Source of the DNA: SAR324 cluster bacterium
GTDB lineage: Bacteria > SAR324 > XYD2-FULL-50-16
NCBI GenBank assembly: GCA_028282885.1
Contig: JANQGX010000055.1
Span: forward strand, 1 to 64,000
Length of the DNA stretch: 64,000 nucleotides
Reading direction: 5' to 3'
In this document: piece after piece, positions 50,286-58,874 of the stretch
Layout: each line of letters begins with the position of its first letter
Numbering within the stretch: position 1 is the stretch's first letter
Program-made: the position numbers and the translations under genes
The notes under the pieces: generated by a model
Told to the model about the DNA's origin: nothing
The model's input: the letters and a program-made list of their open reading frames with translations, nothing else
The model's database searches: none

Positions 50286-51246
50286 AGTAAAACAGAATCC
50301 TATCAATTTGGAAGCCGACGGGGAAATCACTGAAGGGACCTATTCGCTGCCCGAAGCCAGGTTTTTGGGTTATCGATACATCCCTGCGGAACGACAGATC
50401 CTGCACGCCTTTTTAACTAATAAAATGGTATTGGGAGCGTCTGTTCTGCTGTTGCTGTTTATTCTGTGTGCTGTTTTCGCCGAATGGGTAGCCCCAATGG
50501 ATCCCCTTGAGCAGACCCTAAGAGCCCGCCTGACCCCGCCTATCTGGTATGACAAGGGGATGGCCCCTTTCTTCCTGGGAACTGACAGCCTCGGCCGTGA
50601 CGTTCTCAGCAATGTTATTTACGGGTTACGTATTTCCTTGATGGTGGGATTGTTAAGCGTGACTCTCTCGCTGCTCATCGGCTTGACATTGGGTCTGATT
50701 GCCGGTTACGCGCGGGGTGTTTGGGAAAGCCTGATCATGCGTGCTGTGGATGTTCAGCTTTCCCTGCCGTTGATTATGGTGGCTATGTGCTTCATGGTCA
50801 TATTCGGCCAGGGATTATACAAAATGATTTTCGTGCTGGCTATTACCGGATGGGCGACTTATGCGCGGACGGTGCGCAGTATGGTCATATCGATCCGCGA
50901 GAAAGAATACGTGGAAGCGGCCCATGCCCTGGGTATCGGTCCGGTGACGATCATGTTGAAATACCTTCTCCTCAACTCCATCACACCCATTCTCGTATTG
51001 ATAGCGGTACAGATTCCCCATGTCATCATTCTGGAAGCAACGCTCAGTTTTCTGGGCGTAGGAGTACCGGTCACCACCCCTTCCATCGGTATGGGGATCG
51101 CCCGCGGATACCAGGTATTATTTTCGGGAAATTGGTGGGCATCCATATTTCCCGGGCTGGCACTAATGCTGCTGGTTGGCTGTATCAACGTATTGGCGGA
51201 TTGGCTCCGGGATGCTTTAGAACCCAGATCCCGGGAGGAGGTATAA
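50275..51246 (+). CDS. Dpp/Opp-type ABC permease, DppC-like
   Basis: A 323-residue partner permease. The family marker FFLGTDSLGRDVLSNVIYGL is clear, and the coupling loop is KEYVEAAHALGIGPVTIMLK. The N-terminal cytoplasmic stretch of about 50 residues is a little longer than usual. It overlaps the DppB-like gene by 11 bases and is 3 bases from the ATPase gene, so expression is coordinated. Together the two permeases form the channel. Confidence 0.92.
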   Translation: MKSEVKQNPINLEADGEITEGTYSLPEARFLGYRYIPAERQILHAFLTNKMVLGASVLLLLFILCAVFAEWVAPMDPLEQTLRARLTPPIWYDKGMAPFFLGTDSLGRDVLSNVIYGLRISLMVGLLSVTLSLLIGLTLGLIAGYARGVWESLIMRAVDVQLSLPLIMVAMCFMVIFGQGLYKMIFVLAITGWATYARTVRSMVISIREKEYVEAAHALGIGPVTIMLKYLLLNSITPILVLIAVQIPHVIILEATLSFLGVGVPVTTPSIGMGIARGYQVLFSGNWWASIFPGLALMLLVGCINVLADWLRDALEPRSREEV

Positions 51247-51249
51247 GCG

Positions 51250-52227
51250 ATGGAACCGCTACTAACCATTGAAAATTTAAAAATCTACTTTAACATGCTG
51301 ATCGGCACCGTTAAGGCAGTGGATGATGTCAGTTTTTCAATCAACCGGGGTGAAACACTTGGGGTTGTCGGAGAATCAGGTTGTGGAAAAAGTGTCACCG
51401 CCATGTCCCTGTTACAATTGATCCCCATGCCTCCGGGAGAGTTGGTGAGCGGTCATGCCTTTTTTGAGGACAAGGATCTTCTGCATCTTTCAGCAAAGGA
51501 GATCAGAAATATCTGCGGTAACCGGATCTCAATGATATTTCAGGAGCCCATGACATCACTGAATCCGGTTTTTACCATTGGCAACCAGATGTGCGAGTCT
51601 ATTCAACTGCACCAGGGAGCCGATAAAAAAGAGGCAAAGGAGAAAGCCGTTGAGATGCTGGAACTGGTCGGCATTCCTGAAGCGGTGCGACGTATTGATG
51701 AATATCCCCATCAGCTTTCCGGTGGCATGCGGCAGCGGGTTATGATCGCCATGGCGCTTTCCTGCAACCCGGCGCTTCTGATTGCGGATGAGCCTACCAC
51801 GGCATTGGATGTGACCATTCAGGCCCAGATACTGGAATTGATGTCGGATTTAAAAAAGCAGATCAATATGAGTATTATGATGATCACGCACGATCTCGGC
51901 GTTATTGCAGAAACTGCGGACAGGGTCATTGTCATGTATTGCGGTAAAATCGTTGAAGAGGCAGAGGTGAACAGTCTTTTTGAAAATCCCTCGCATCCGT
52001 ATACCCGGCAGTTGATTGCATCGTTGCCACGACTTGATGCCGAGCCGAAGCGGCTGCAGGAGATTCCGGGAATTGTCCCGACCCTTCATAATCCGCCGGA
52101 GGGGTGCGCTTTCCACCCCCGTTGTTCCGTTGCCCGTCCTTCTTGCAAGCTTCGCTCCCCGGAGCTTGTTGAAATCAAACCCGGTCACCTGGTTGCTTGT
52201 GACCCAGTGGTCGAGGAGGCACGATGA
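51250..52227 (+). CDS. Dpp/Opp-type ABC ATPase, DppD-like
   Basis: A 325-residue ATP-binding subunit. Walker A is GESGCGKSVT, the signature is HQLSGGMRQRVMIAMAL, Walker B is LLIADEPTTALDVT and the H-loop is MITHDLGV. The C-terminal CAFHPRCSVARPSCK holds the cysteines typical of oligopeptide-type ATPases, often binding a 4Fe-4S cluster. GGGAGGAGG precedes the start. It overlaps the next ATPase gene by four bases. Confidence 0.94.
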   Translation: MEPLLTIENLKIYFNMLIGTVKAVDDVSFSINRGETLGVVGESGCGKSVTAMSLLQLIPMPPGELVSGHAFFEDKDLLHLSAKEIRNICGNRISMIFQEPMTSLNPVFTIGNQMCESIQLHQGADKKEAKEKAVEMLELVGIPEAVRRIDEYPHQLSGGMRQRVMIAMALSCNPALLIADEPTTALDVTIQAQILELMSDLKKQINMSIMMITHDLGVIAETADRVIVMYCGKIVEEAEVNSLFENPSHPYTRQLIASLPRLDAEPKRLQEIPGIVPTLHNPPEGCAFHPRCSVARPSCKLRSPELVEIKPGHLVACDPVVEEAR

Positions 52228-53192
52228 CAACGACAACACTGCTCAAGATAGAAAATGTTAAAAAACACTTTGTTCAAAACCGGGTGTCTCTCTTCAAACG
52301 CGGCAAAAAGGTTTTTGCTGTTGACGGGGTCAGCCTGGAACTGAATCCGGGGGAAACCATCGGCCTTGTGGGAGAATCCGGTTGTGGGAAATCCACCCTG
52401 GGCTGGGTAATACTGCGATTGATCGAACCGACTGATGGACGGATCCTGTTTGAAGGCCAGGATATCACTGATATAAAAGGTCCCGAATTGAAGACACTCC
52501 GGTCCCGCATGCAGATTGTTTTTCAGGATCCGTACTCGTCCCTGAATCCCAGGTTGAACGTATTGAACATCGTGGGCGATGCCCTGAAAGCCCATGGAAT
52601 CGCTAACGGTAGTGAAATTGAGGATCGTGTTGCTGACATCCTGAAAAAGGTAGGCATCAATCGTGAGAGAATAAGGGCTTTCCCGCATGAGTTCTCCGGT
52701 GGTCAGCGCCAGAGAATCGGTATAGCACGCGCCCTGATTCTACAACCCAAACTGATTGTCTGCGATGAGCCGGTATCAGCGCTGGATGTAAGTGTGCAGG
52801 CACAGGTGATAAACCTGTTTGCAGACTTGAAAAGCGAATTCAATTTAAGCTATATCATGATCGCCCATGACCTGAGTGTGGTTAATCATGTTGCGAACCG
52901 TGTGGCGGTGATGTACCTGGGGAAGATCATTGAAATGGGTACCAACAGGTCGATTCTGAGCAATCCGCTTCATCCCTATACCCAGGCGCTCATATCTGCG
53001 ATACCGGTATTGGATCCGAAAGCTAAAAAGAAACGAATTACTCTAAAAGGAGAGTTGCCCAGCCCGATCAACTTGCCTTCCGGTTGCCGGTTTCATCCTC
53101 GCTGCCCTTGGGCTATGGATCACTGTAGAACAGTGGAACCGGAGTGGGTCGAAATCGAGCAAGATCATTTTGTCAGGTGCCACAAAACCTAG
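52224..53192 (+). CDS. Dpp/Opp-type ABC ATPase, DppF-like
   Basis: A 322-residue ATP-binding subunit. Walker A GESGCGKSTLG, signature HEFSGGQRQRIGIARAL, Walker B LIVCDEPVSALDVS, H-loop MIAHDLSV, and C-terminal CRFHPRCPWAMDHCR. It starts at an ATG overlapping the stop of the DppD-like gene. With that gene it energises the importer. The regulator gene follows 128 bases later. Confidence 0.94.
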   Translation: MTTTTLLKIENVKKHFVQNRVSLFKRGKKVFAVDGVSLELNPGETIGLVGESGCGKSTLGWVILRLIEPTDGRILFEGQDITDIKGPELKTLRSRMQIVFQDPYSSLNPRLNVLNIVGDALKAHGIANGSEIEDRVADILKKVGINRERIRAFPHEFSGGQRQRIGIARALILQPKLIVCDEPVSALDVSVQAQVINLFADLKSEFNLSYIMIAHDLSVVNHVANRVAVMYLGKIIEMGTNRSILSNPLHPYTQALISAIPVLDPKAKKKRITLKGELPSPINLPSGCRFHPRCPWAMDHCRTVEPEWVEIEQDHFVRCHKT

Positions 53193-53320
53193 ACCTGCGT
53201 GATCCATAATGTATTGATATTGAGAAGTTTATGAAGATGTTGTATGTTTATGACCGTCTTCAAAGCGATCAGAAACAGAGAATCAATCTCCTCCTAACCG
53301 GTTTTTTTAAAGGGCCACAG

Positions 53321-54094
53321 ATGAGCGACAAAGACTATATTCGATCGATTGAAAAATGTTTTGTAATTCTGGATTGTCTGAACAAATCCGACAGCCTGCT
53401 AACCCTGGAAGAGATTATTCAAAGAACGGGATATAAAAAAACCACCTGCTTTCGGCTGGTAAAAACGATGCTGGATCTGGGTATTCTGGAACGGGCCGCT
53501 TCAACAAAAACTTACCAGTTCGGTTATCGACTGATCCAATTGGGCTCGTCGGCGCTCAAGAATATGAATCTTCGTAAATCCGCAGTACCGAGTTTGCGAC
53601 AGCTTAGAGATGAAACCGGGGAGACCGTTAACCTCGGTATTCTCAGTGGTTCGGAAGTGCTTTTTGTGGAAAGGATCATGTCTGACTACTTAGTGAATAT
53701 AAATATCAATGTCGGAGACCGCCTTCCCCTGCATATATCCAGCATGGGTAAGGTGATGCTGGCTTTTTTGTCGGAGGAAAACCGGGAAAAGATCATACCT
53801 CAAATGAATCTCCTGCAGAAAACGGATCGTACCATTGTTACAGAAGACGAACTCAGGCAAGAGATCGAAACAATTCGAAAAAGGGGGTATGCGATAAATG
53901 ATGAAGAGATAGAAAAGGGATTAAGAACGGTGGCAGCCCCCATCATCAATTACACTGGGGAAGCATTTGCTGCCATCAATATCGCCTGGTTGATCGCCAG
54001 ACATCCAAAACGGTCCGTCTTTACTGAATTTGGAGCGAAAGTGGTAAAAGTCGCCGAGCAAATCTCCCGCTCAATGGGATATAGTCCCAAATAA
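53321..54094 (+). CDS. IclR-family transcriptional regulator
   Basis: A 257-residue IclR-family protein. N-terminal winged HTH: YIRSIEKCFVILDCLNKSDS, LEEIIQRTGYKKTTCFRLVK. The effector domain has RLPLHISSMGKVMLAFLSEE and YAINDEEIEKGLRTVAAPI, the latter being the family signature. ATG 53321 is preferred since AAAGGG lies 6 bases upstream and the HTH starts about 10 residues in; an in-frame start at 53231 would add 30 atypical residues. It lies within the operon it probably controls through the two ATTCCG-N5-CGGAAT sites at 46008 and 46376. Confidence 0.9.
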   Translation: MSDKDYIRSIEKCFVILDCLNKSDSLLTLEEIIQRTGYKKTTCFRLVKTMLDLGILERAASTKTYQFGYRLIQLGSSALKNMNLRKSAVPSLRQLRDETGETVNLGILSGSEVLFVERIMSDYLVNININVGDRLPLHISSMGKVMLAFLSEENREKIIPQMNLLQKTDRTIVTEDELRQEIETIRKRGYAINDEEIEKGLRTVAAPIINYTGEAFAAINIAWLIARHPKRSVFTEFGAKVVKVAEQISRSMGYSPK

Positions 54095-54310
54095 CGAATC
54101 ATCCAACCACCAGGCATGTAGCAATCTTCATCCGTTCTTCAGAAAACAAATGTAACCCATGATAGCTTTTTCTCGCATAGCGGCCATTGCCAAAAGCAAT
54201 GTTCGATGACCGGGGCTTTGAGTAACACAGGAACAGTCAAACATCCGGTTGGGATATCACCGGGAATAAGGGGTATCAGAAAGTCAACCACAAAATAATA
54301 AGGAGTCTGT

Positions 54311-55501
54311 ATGGCCTTTTTGTCCAGAAGCGTATTCGAACACCGTTTTTCCATGATGAAAGACTTTATGCATCAACATCATCTTGATGCTCTGCTGTTT
54401 TCAAGTGAAGACTTTGTCACCTTCGCCACCAATTATTCTCTTGATGTCAGGGTATTCGAACGCCCTGCAGTGGCGGTTGTAAAAAAGGATGCCACCATTT
54501 TTGCCTTCCTGAATCAGCTTTCAAGAAATCACTTTCGTATGTCGGAAGAACGGAACCAAAACTGGATCGATGATGTTCTGTTTTATGATGAATTTCCCGG
54601 GGGCGTTAATGAAGGACGAATACTGACAAACTGGCCTGAGGTCTTTTCAACCATGTTGGAAACACATCAGCTTCATAAATCACGCATTGGAGTGCAAAGC
54701 CAAGGAAAACTGCTGCAGACAGTCAACCAATCATTATCCGATTTGGAATTTGTCAATGTCGGCGAAGATATGAAATTGCTTCGAGCGGTCAAGCATGAAG
54801 AGGAAATTGAATTAATGACAAAAGCCTGCGAACTTTCAGACTGGATGCAGGAGAGATATATTGAAAATATCCGTCCTGGCAAAATCGTACAGGCATTGGA
54901 CGCTGAGATGCATGCAGTCGGATTCCAAAAAGCCCAGGAAATGTTTAACGGGGATGAACTTGTTTTTCGGGGTTACACATTGAGCGGACCGACTTCCGCA
55001 TCGCCTCACGGCAACGGCGCTCGCACCGGACAGATGATCCGGGTAGGGGATGGAATTGTAAATATCGTCATCCCTGTTATCAATGGACTGGTGGTTGAGA
55101 ATGAAAGAACCTACTTCTGCGGTGAACCGAACGATACGCAAAAGGAGGCCTATTCGGTCGCCTTGGCTGCAAACAAGGCGGCTGTCAATAAAATAAAACT
55201 GGGGAACAGGGTTTGCGATATTGAGAATGCCGCACGGGAGACCATTATCGCCGGGAATTTTGGAGAAAACCTCTGTCACCGAACCGGCCACGGGCTTGGC
55301 TACCTAGGTCACGAATGGCCTGTTGACATGGCTTTTGAAGACAGGATGCTCATGAAAAACGAGGTCTATTCCGCAGAACCCGGAATATATATTCACGGGC
55401 TTGGTGGTTTTCGGGCAGATGACACGGTTGTCGTTGACGAGACACCAAAGGTACTGACCCGGTCACCCAAAGAGCTGGAAGATATTATCATCAAATGTTG
55501 A
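54311..55501 (+). CDS. M24-family creatinase-like hydrolase
   Basis: A 396-residue pita-bread-fold protein of the M24B group (creatinase/prolidase-like). HRTGHGLGYLGHE and VYSAEPGIYI are the conserved His and Glu regions. The first metal ligands are not conserved: the segment VGDGIVNIVIPVINGLVVEN with ERTYF replaces the usual Asp pair, and the last Glu is Asp in GGFRADDTVV. The ERT motif recalls creatinase, which works without metal on a C-N bond. ATG 54311 follows AAGGAG. It lies between the IclR regulator and the PrpD gene, so hydrolysis of the imported amide or guanidino compound is a reasonable guess. Confidence 0.8.
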   Translation: MAFLSRSVFEHRFSMMKDFMHQHHLDALLFSSEDFVTFATNYSLDVRVFERPAVAVVKKDATIFAFLNQLSRNHFRMSEERNQNWIDDVLFYDEFPGGVNEGRILTNWPEVFSTMLETHQLHKSRIGVQSQGKLLQTVNQSLSDLEFVNVGEDMKLLRAVKHEEEIELMTKACELSDWMQERYIENIRPGKIVQALDAEMHAVGFQKAQEMFNGDELVFRGYTLSGPTSASPHGNGARTGQMIRVGDGIVNIVIPVINGLVVENERTYFCGEPNDTQKEAYSVALAANKAAVNKIKLGNRVCDIENAARETIIAGNFGENLCHRTGHGLGYLGHEWPVDMAFEDRMLMKNEVYSAEPGIYIHGLGGFRADDTVVVDETPKVLTRSPKELEDIIIKC

Positions 55502-55503
55502 GC

Positions 55504-55515
55504 CCTAGCGCTAGG
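55504..55515. repeat. 12-base palindrome CCTAGCGCTAGG
   Basis: A perfect palindrome two bases after the M24 stop. It could be a small hairpin or a protein-binding site; nothing else supports a function. Confidence 0.3.
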
Positions 55516-55618
55516 AACCTCTACATTCTTGTTCGCACTCTGTATTAAGAGCAGTGGAAAACGTTTTGGCGGCAATCCTTTCTGTTATCAATTTATTCCA
55601 TATAACTGGCATCGAAGT

Positions 55619-57007
55619 ATGACAATATCTCAAACTATCGCGGAACTGACCCGGAAATTAGACTATTCGACACTTGAGACATCTGTTGCAGAACAGGCCA
55701 AATACCTACTGCTGGACTACCTGGGCGTGACCATACGGGGTTCACGATCTGATTCATCGCAACAGATTCATCGTTTTCTCAAGGGCAATCATGTATGCTC
55801 CCAGGGGCCACCGGTTATCGGAACCGACATCAGGGTCGAGGCGTCTTTCGCAGCCTTGGCCAATGGAATCGCAGCTCTTTCCCTGGAATTGGACGATGTT
55901 GTTAACGCCGCATCGTTGCATCCGTCCGCCACAATTATGTCGGCCTCACTTTCTGCGGCTTCCGTAACCAACTGTTCAGGGCTCGAACTTCTGGAGGGTA
56001 TTATTGCCGGTTACGAGTTAGCCGTTAAGCTTGGAATTGCACTGGATCCGGTAGCGCATTACCAGCGGGGATTTCACCCGACAGGTACCTGCGGAACCCT
56101 GGGATCGGCTCTTGCAGCCGCTAAAATCCTGAAACTTGATCCGGAGGGGATTGTCAATGCTATTGGTATTGCCGGCAGCCAGGCAGCAGGATCTATGGAG
56201 TACAATGTGGACGGATCACCGACTAAGAGATTTCATGCCGGTTGGGCGGCTCACGCCGGTCTGGTTGCCGCACTCCTTGCAAAGGAGGGATTTTCCGGGC
56301 CCGCAAGTATTATTGAGGGGAAACAGGGATTTCTGCACGCATATTCAACTGGGTCGGATTCAAAAAAAGTGCTGACCGGCTGGGGCGATCCCTACCAGGT
56401 CCTGAAATCAAGTATCAAACCCTATGCCTGTTGCCGATATCAACAAGGCTCGATTGACTGTATTCTTGCAATCGTCAAAGAGAACAACCTGACCGAAGCA
56501 GACATTGAGAAAGTGGAGGTAAGCATTCTTGAGGCAGGGTTTGCTCTTGTGGCAAAACCTGTGGAAGCGAGGCAGAATCCTCAATCGGTGGCAGATGCCC
56601 AGTTCAGCATGCCCTTCGGCGCCGCTGTTGCAATCCTTGAAGGCGACGCGTTTCTTGATCAGTACACCCGGGAAAACATCACCTCACCCGTGGTAAAAGA
56701 CTTGATGCGCCGGGTTGTCTGTGTCAGAAATCCTGAACTCGATAAGGAGTTCCCGACCAAATGGCCTGCAGAGGTGAAAATCACAACCCGGACAGGTCAA
56801 TCGTTTCGCAAGGGGACACAATATCCAAAAGGGGATCCTGAAAATCCGCTTTCCCGCGATGAAATCATCGAGAAGTTTTTCAAACTCGCTACCGCCGTTT
56901 TTGATGAGAACCAATGCAGAATGATTGTCAATCGTGTTCTCCAACTCGAGGGCGAATCCAGTCTGAAACGATTAATGACGGCCCTGCAAAAAGGAGGGGG
57001 AGGGTAG
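55619..57007 (+). CDS. MmgE/PrpD-family protein
   Basis: A 462-residue member of the MmgE/PrpD family, which includes 2-methylcitrate dehydratase, cis-aconitate decarboxylase and iminodisuccinate epimerase. LLLDYLGVTIRGSRSD, LELDDVVNAASLHPSATIMS, and FHPTGTCGTLGSALAAAKIL are the typical N-terminal blocks; later KPYACCRYQQGSIDC and FSMPFGAAVAI mark the active-site region. ATG 55619 is chosen since the family fold starts there; the frame is open from 55529. It is the last gene of the operon. It probably carries out a dehydration, decarboxylation or epimerisation step on a carboxylic acid made from the imported compound. Confidence 0.88.
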   Translation: MTISQTIAELTRKLDYSTLETSVAEQAKYLLLDYLGVTIRGSRSDSSQQIHRFLKGNHVCSQGPPVIGTDIRVEASFAALANGIAALSLELDDVVNAASLHPSATIMSASLSAASVTNCSGLELLEGIIAGYELAVKLGIALDPVAHYQRGFHPTGTCGTLGSALAAAKILKLDPEGIVNAIGIAGSQAAGSMEYNVDGSPTKRFHAGWAAHAGLVAALLAKEGFSGPASIIEGKQGFLHAYSTGSDSKKVLTGWGDPYQVLKSSIKPYACCRYQQGSIDCILAIVKENNLTEADIEKVEVSILEAGFALVAKPVEARQNPQSVADAQFSMPFGAAVAILEGDAFLDQYTRENITSPVVKDLMRRVVCVRNPELDKEFPTKWPAEVKITTRTGQSFRKGTQYPKGDPENPLSRDEIIEKFFKLATAVFDENQCRMIVNRVLQLEGESSLKRLMTALQKGGGG

Positions 57008-57035
57008 GTACATGTCTGCAACCTGGAGGAATCAG

Positions 57036-57103
57036 AAATGAGGGACGTAGTTGAAATATTTCGATTTGCACAAATCGAAATATTTCAACTACGTCCCTCA
57101 TTT
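57036..57103. repeat. 68-base perfect hairpin (33-base arms)
   Basis: Bases 57036-57068 and 57071-57103 are exact reverse complements, separated only by CA. The arms include GGGACGTAGTTGAAATATTT. It lies between the converging PrpD gene and the ABC transporter gene, 28 bases after one stop and 5 before the other. It may act as a bidirectional terminator or be a palindromic mobile repeat; such a long perfect match implies recent origin or strong selection. Confidence 0.9.
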
Positions 57104-57107
57104 TCTA

Positions 57108-58874
57108 TTACTTGATTTGCCATTCTTTCGCTCGTTGTTGCGCGGACCACATGTTATAGTACTTGCCTTTTTTGGAAATCAGTTCGTCATGCTTTCCGTG
57201 TTCAATGATTGCGCCGTCATCAACAACCAGAATATTGTCTGCTCCCGCGACAGTTGATAATCGATGAGCGATTACCACAACGGTTTTATCTTTGACCAGT
57301 TTATCGATGGCATTCTGTACCGCCACCTCGCTTTCAGTGTCCAACGCGGCGGTTGGTTCATCCAGAATCACAATGGGAGCGTTTTTCAGGATTGCTCTGG
57401 CGATGCTTATTCTCTGTCTTTCTCCACCGGACAAGCTTCCACCAATGTCGCCAACTTCCGTGTTATACCCGTTTGGCAGTCTTGAGATAAACTCGTGACA
57501 ATATGCAGCATTGGCTGCATTTTCAACTTCCGAATCCGTGGCGTCCGGATTCGACATTTTTATATTGTTTAAGATGGTGTCGTCAAAAAGGTATACATCC
57601 TGAAACACAACGGATATGTGTTTCAGTAGATCATCAGGCTTCATGTTTTTGATATCCACGCCACCGATTTTGATACTTCCCCGCTGAATATCCGCGTATC
57701 TCATTATAAGTCGGGTCAATGTAGTTTTGCCGCCGCCAGAATCCCCTACAATCGCGTTCAATGTTCTATCAGGCATATGAAAACTCACATTGTTTATTGC
57801 TTTGGCCTTCTGGTTTTCATAGGTAAAATCGACATGATCAAACTTAATATCAAAGTTATTCGGTTGCCGGACAGGTTCTTGGATTTGAAGCGGTTGACTT
57901 GCAAATACAGTTTTAATTCGATTGAAGGCGGAATCTATTAAATCAAACAGTTTTATGACATTGACAAGCACCGACACAGGTTCCGTCAGTCTGGCAACGA
58001 TAATGATACAGGCGGCCAGGGTAACAAATTCCAGCGTACCGGCTATCACAAAAAACGAGCCGAAAAACAAAATAACGAGCAGGACCGCTTGAACCATAAT
58101 GCCGATCATAACAAATGGTGCCTGGGTCATGAAAAGCCCTTTTTTTTGCGAGGCTCTGACACGTTTAATCGCGGCCTGCAAATCCCGGGCGTCCCGGCCT
58201 GTTTTGTTCACCGCCCGTAAAACAGGGAGTCCCTGTATATACTCAATAAAGCCTGCTTCAAGATCTGCGTGGGAACGGTTATATTCTGTTTTATCGTCTT
58301 TATTGACATTTCGGATTCGGTAATAAAGCGGTATTGTCAACGGAAAGAACACAATCATCAGCATGGCCAGCCTGTAATCAACAAATAAAGTAACGATAAT
58401 GATAGTGGTGGGGACAAACAGTAATTGCAGGACCATTGACGCGACCATACCCAACATCATAACGGATTCTTCAACATTGCTGGAAAAAATGGAGTTTAAA
58501 TCACCCGTTTTGTAGGCGGATAGTTTTTCCAACGGCATTCTTCTCAGGCTTATCCCAAGTTTTGTTCTCAAAGTATAAACCACATCCACGATTTTGCCTT
58601 TGAAATCAAAATTATGACCTTTCCACTTTGCGATCAGCGAGATTATACTGAAGAGAATCATTAGACCCAAATAGGTCAGAATCTCGGAGAAAATGAAATT
58701 ATCAGCAAACAGCCTTTTTAACAGCGGGTAAAACGTACCAATCGCGAGACCTTGAGTGATAAAGGCGACTGAAAAACAGACCAGGCTTTTTTTGAAATCA
58801 TCCGATAGGTCTCCAGACAGCTCCAGGGTTAATTTGTAGATCCCGTATGCAGATGTGAATTTGTTTTTTCTCAT
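57108..58874 (-). CDS. Exporter-fold ABC half-transporter 2 (YbtQ/IrtB-like)
   Basis: A 588-residue half-transporter: six-helix membrane domain (residues about 30-310) followed by an ATPase domain. Walker A is GDSGGGKTTL, signature GGSLSGGERQRISIAR, Walker B IVILDEPTAALDTE, H-loop VIAHRLST. Sequence style matches the siderophore-importing pair YbtPQ/IrtAB, which are importers built on an exporter fold. It overlaps the partner gene at 58874 (ATGA). Together with the binding protein, methyltransferase and TonB receptor upstream, it probably takes a metal chelate across the inner membrane. Confidence 0.85.
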   Translation of the reverse strand: MRKNKFTSAYGIYKLTLELSGDLSDDFKKSLVCFSVAFITQGLAIGTFYPLLKRLFADNFIFSEILTYLGLMILFSIISLIAKWKGHNFDFKGKIVDVVYTLRTKLGISLRRMPLEKLSAYKTGDLNSIFSSNVEESVMMLGMVASMVLQLLFVPTTIIIVTLFVDYRLAMLMIVFFPLTIPLYYRIRNVNKDDKTEYNRSHADLEAGFIEYIQGLPVLRAVNKTGRDARDLQAAIKRVRASQKKGLFMTQAPFVMIGIMVQAVLLVILFFGSFFVIAGTLEFVTLAACIIIVARLTEPVSVLVNVIKLFDLIDSAFNRIKTVFASQPLQIQEPVRQPNNFDIKFDHVDFTYENQKAKAINNVSFHMPDRTLNAIVGDSGGGKTTLTRLIMRYADIQRGSIKIGGVDIKNMKPDDLLKHISVVFQDVYLFDDTILNNIKMSNPDATDSEVENAANAAYCHEFISRLPNGYNTEVGDIGGSLSGGERQRISIARAILKNAPIVILDEPTAALDTESEVAVQNAIDKLVKDKTVVVIAHRLSTVAGADNILVVDDGAIIEHGKHDELISKKGKYYNMWSAQQRAKEWQIK

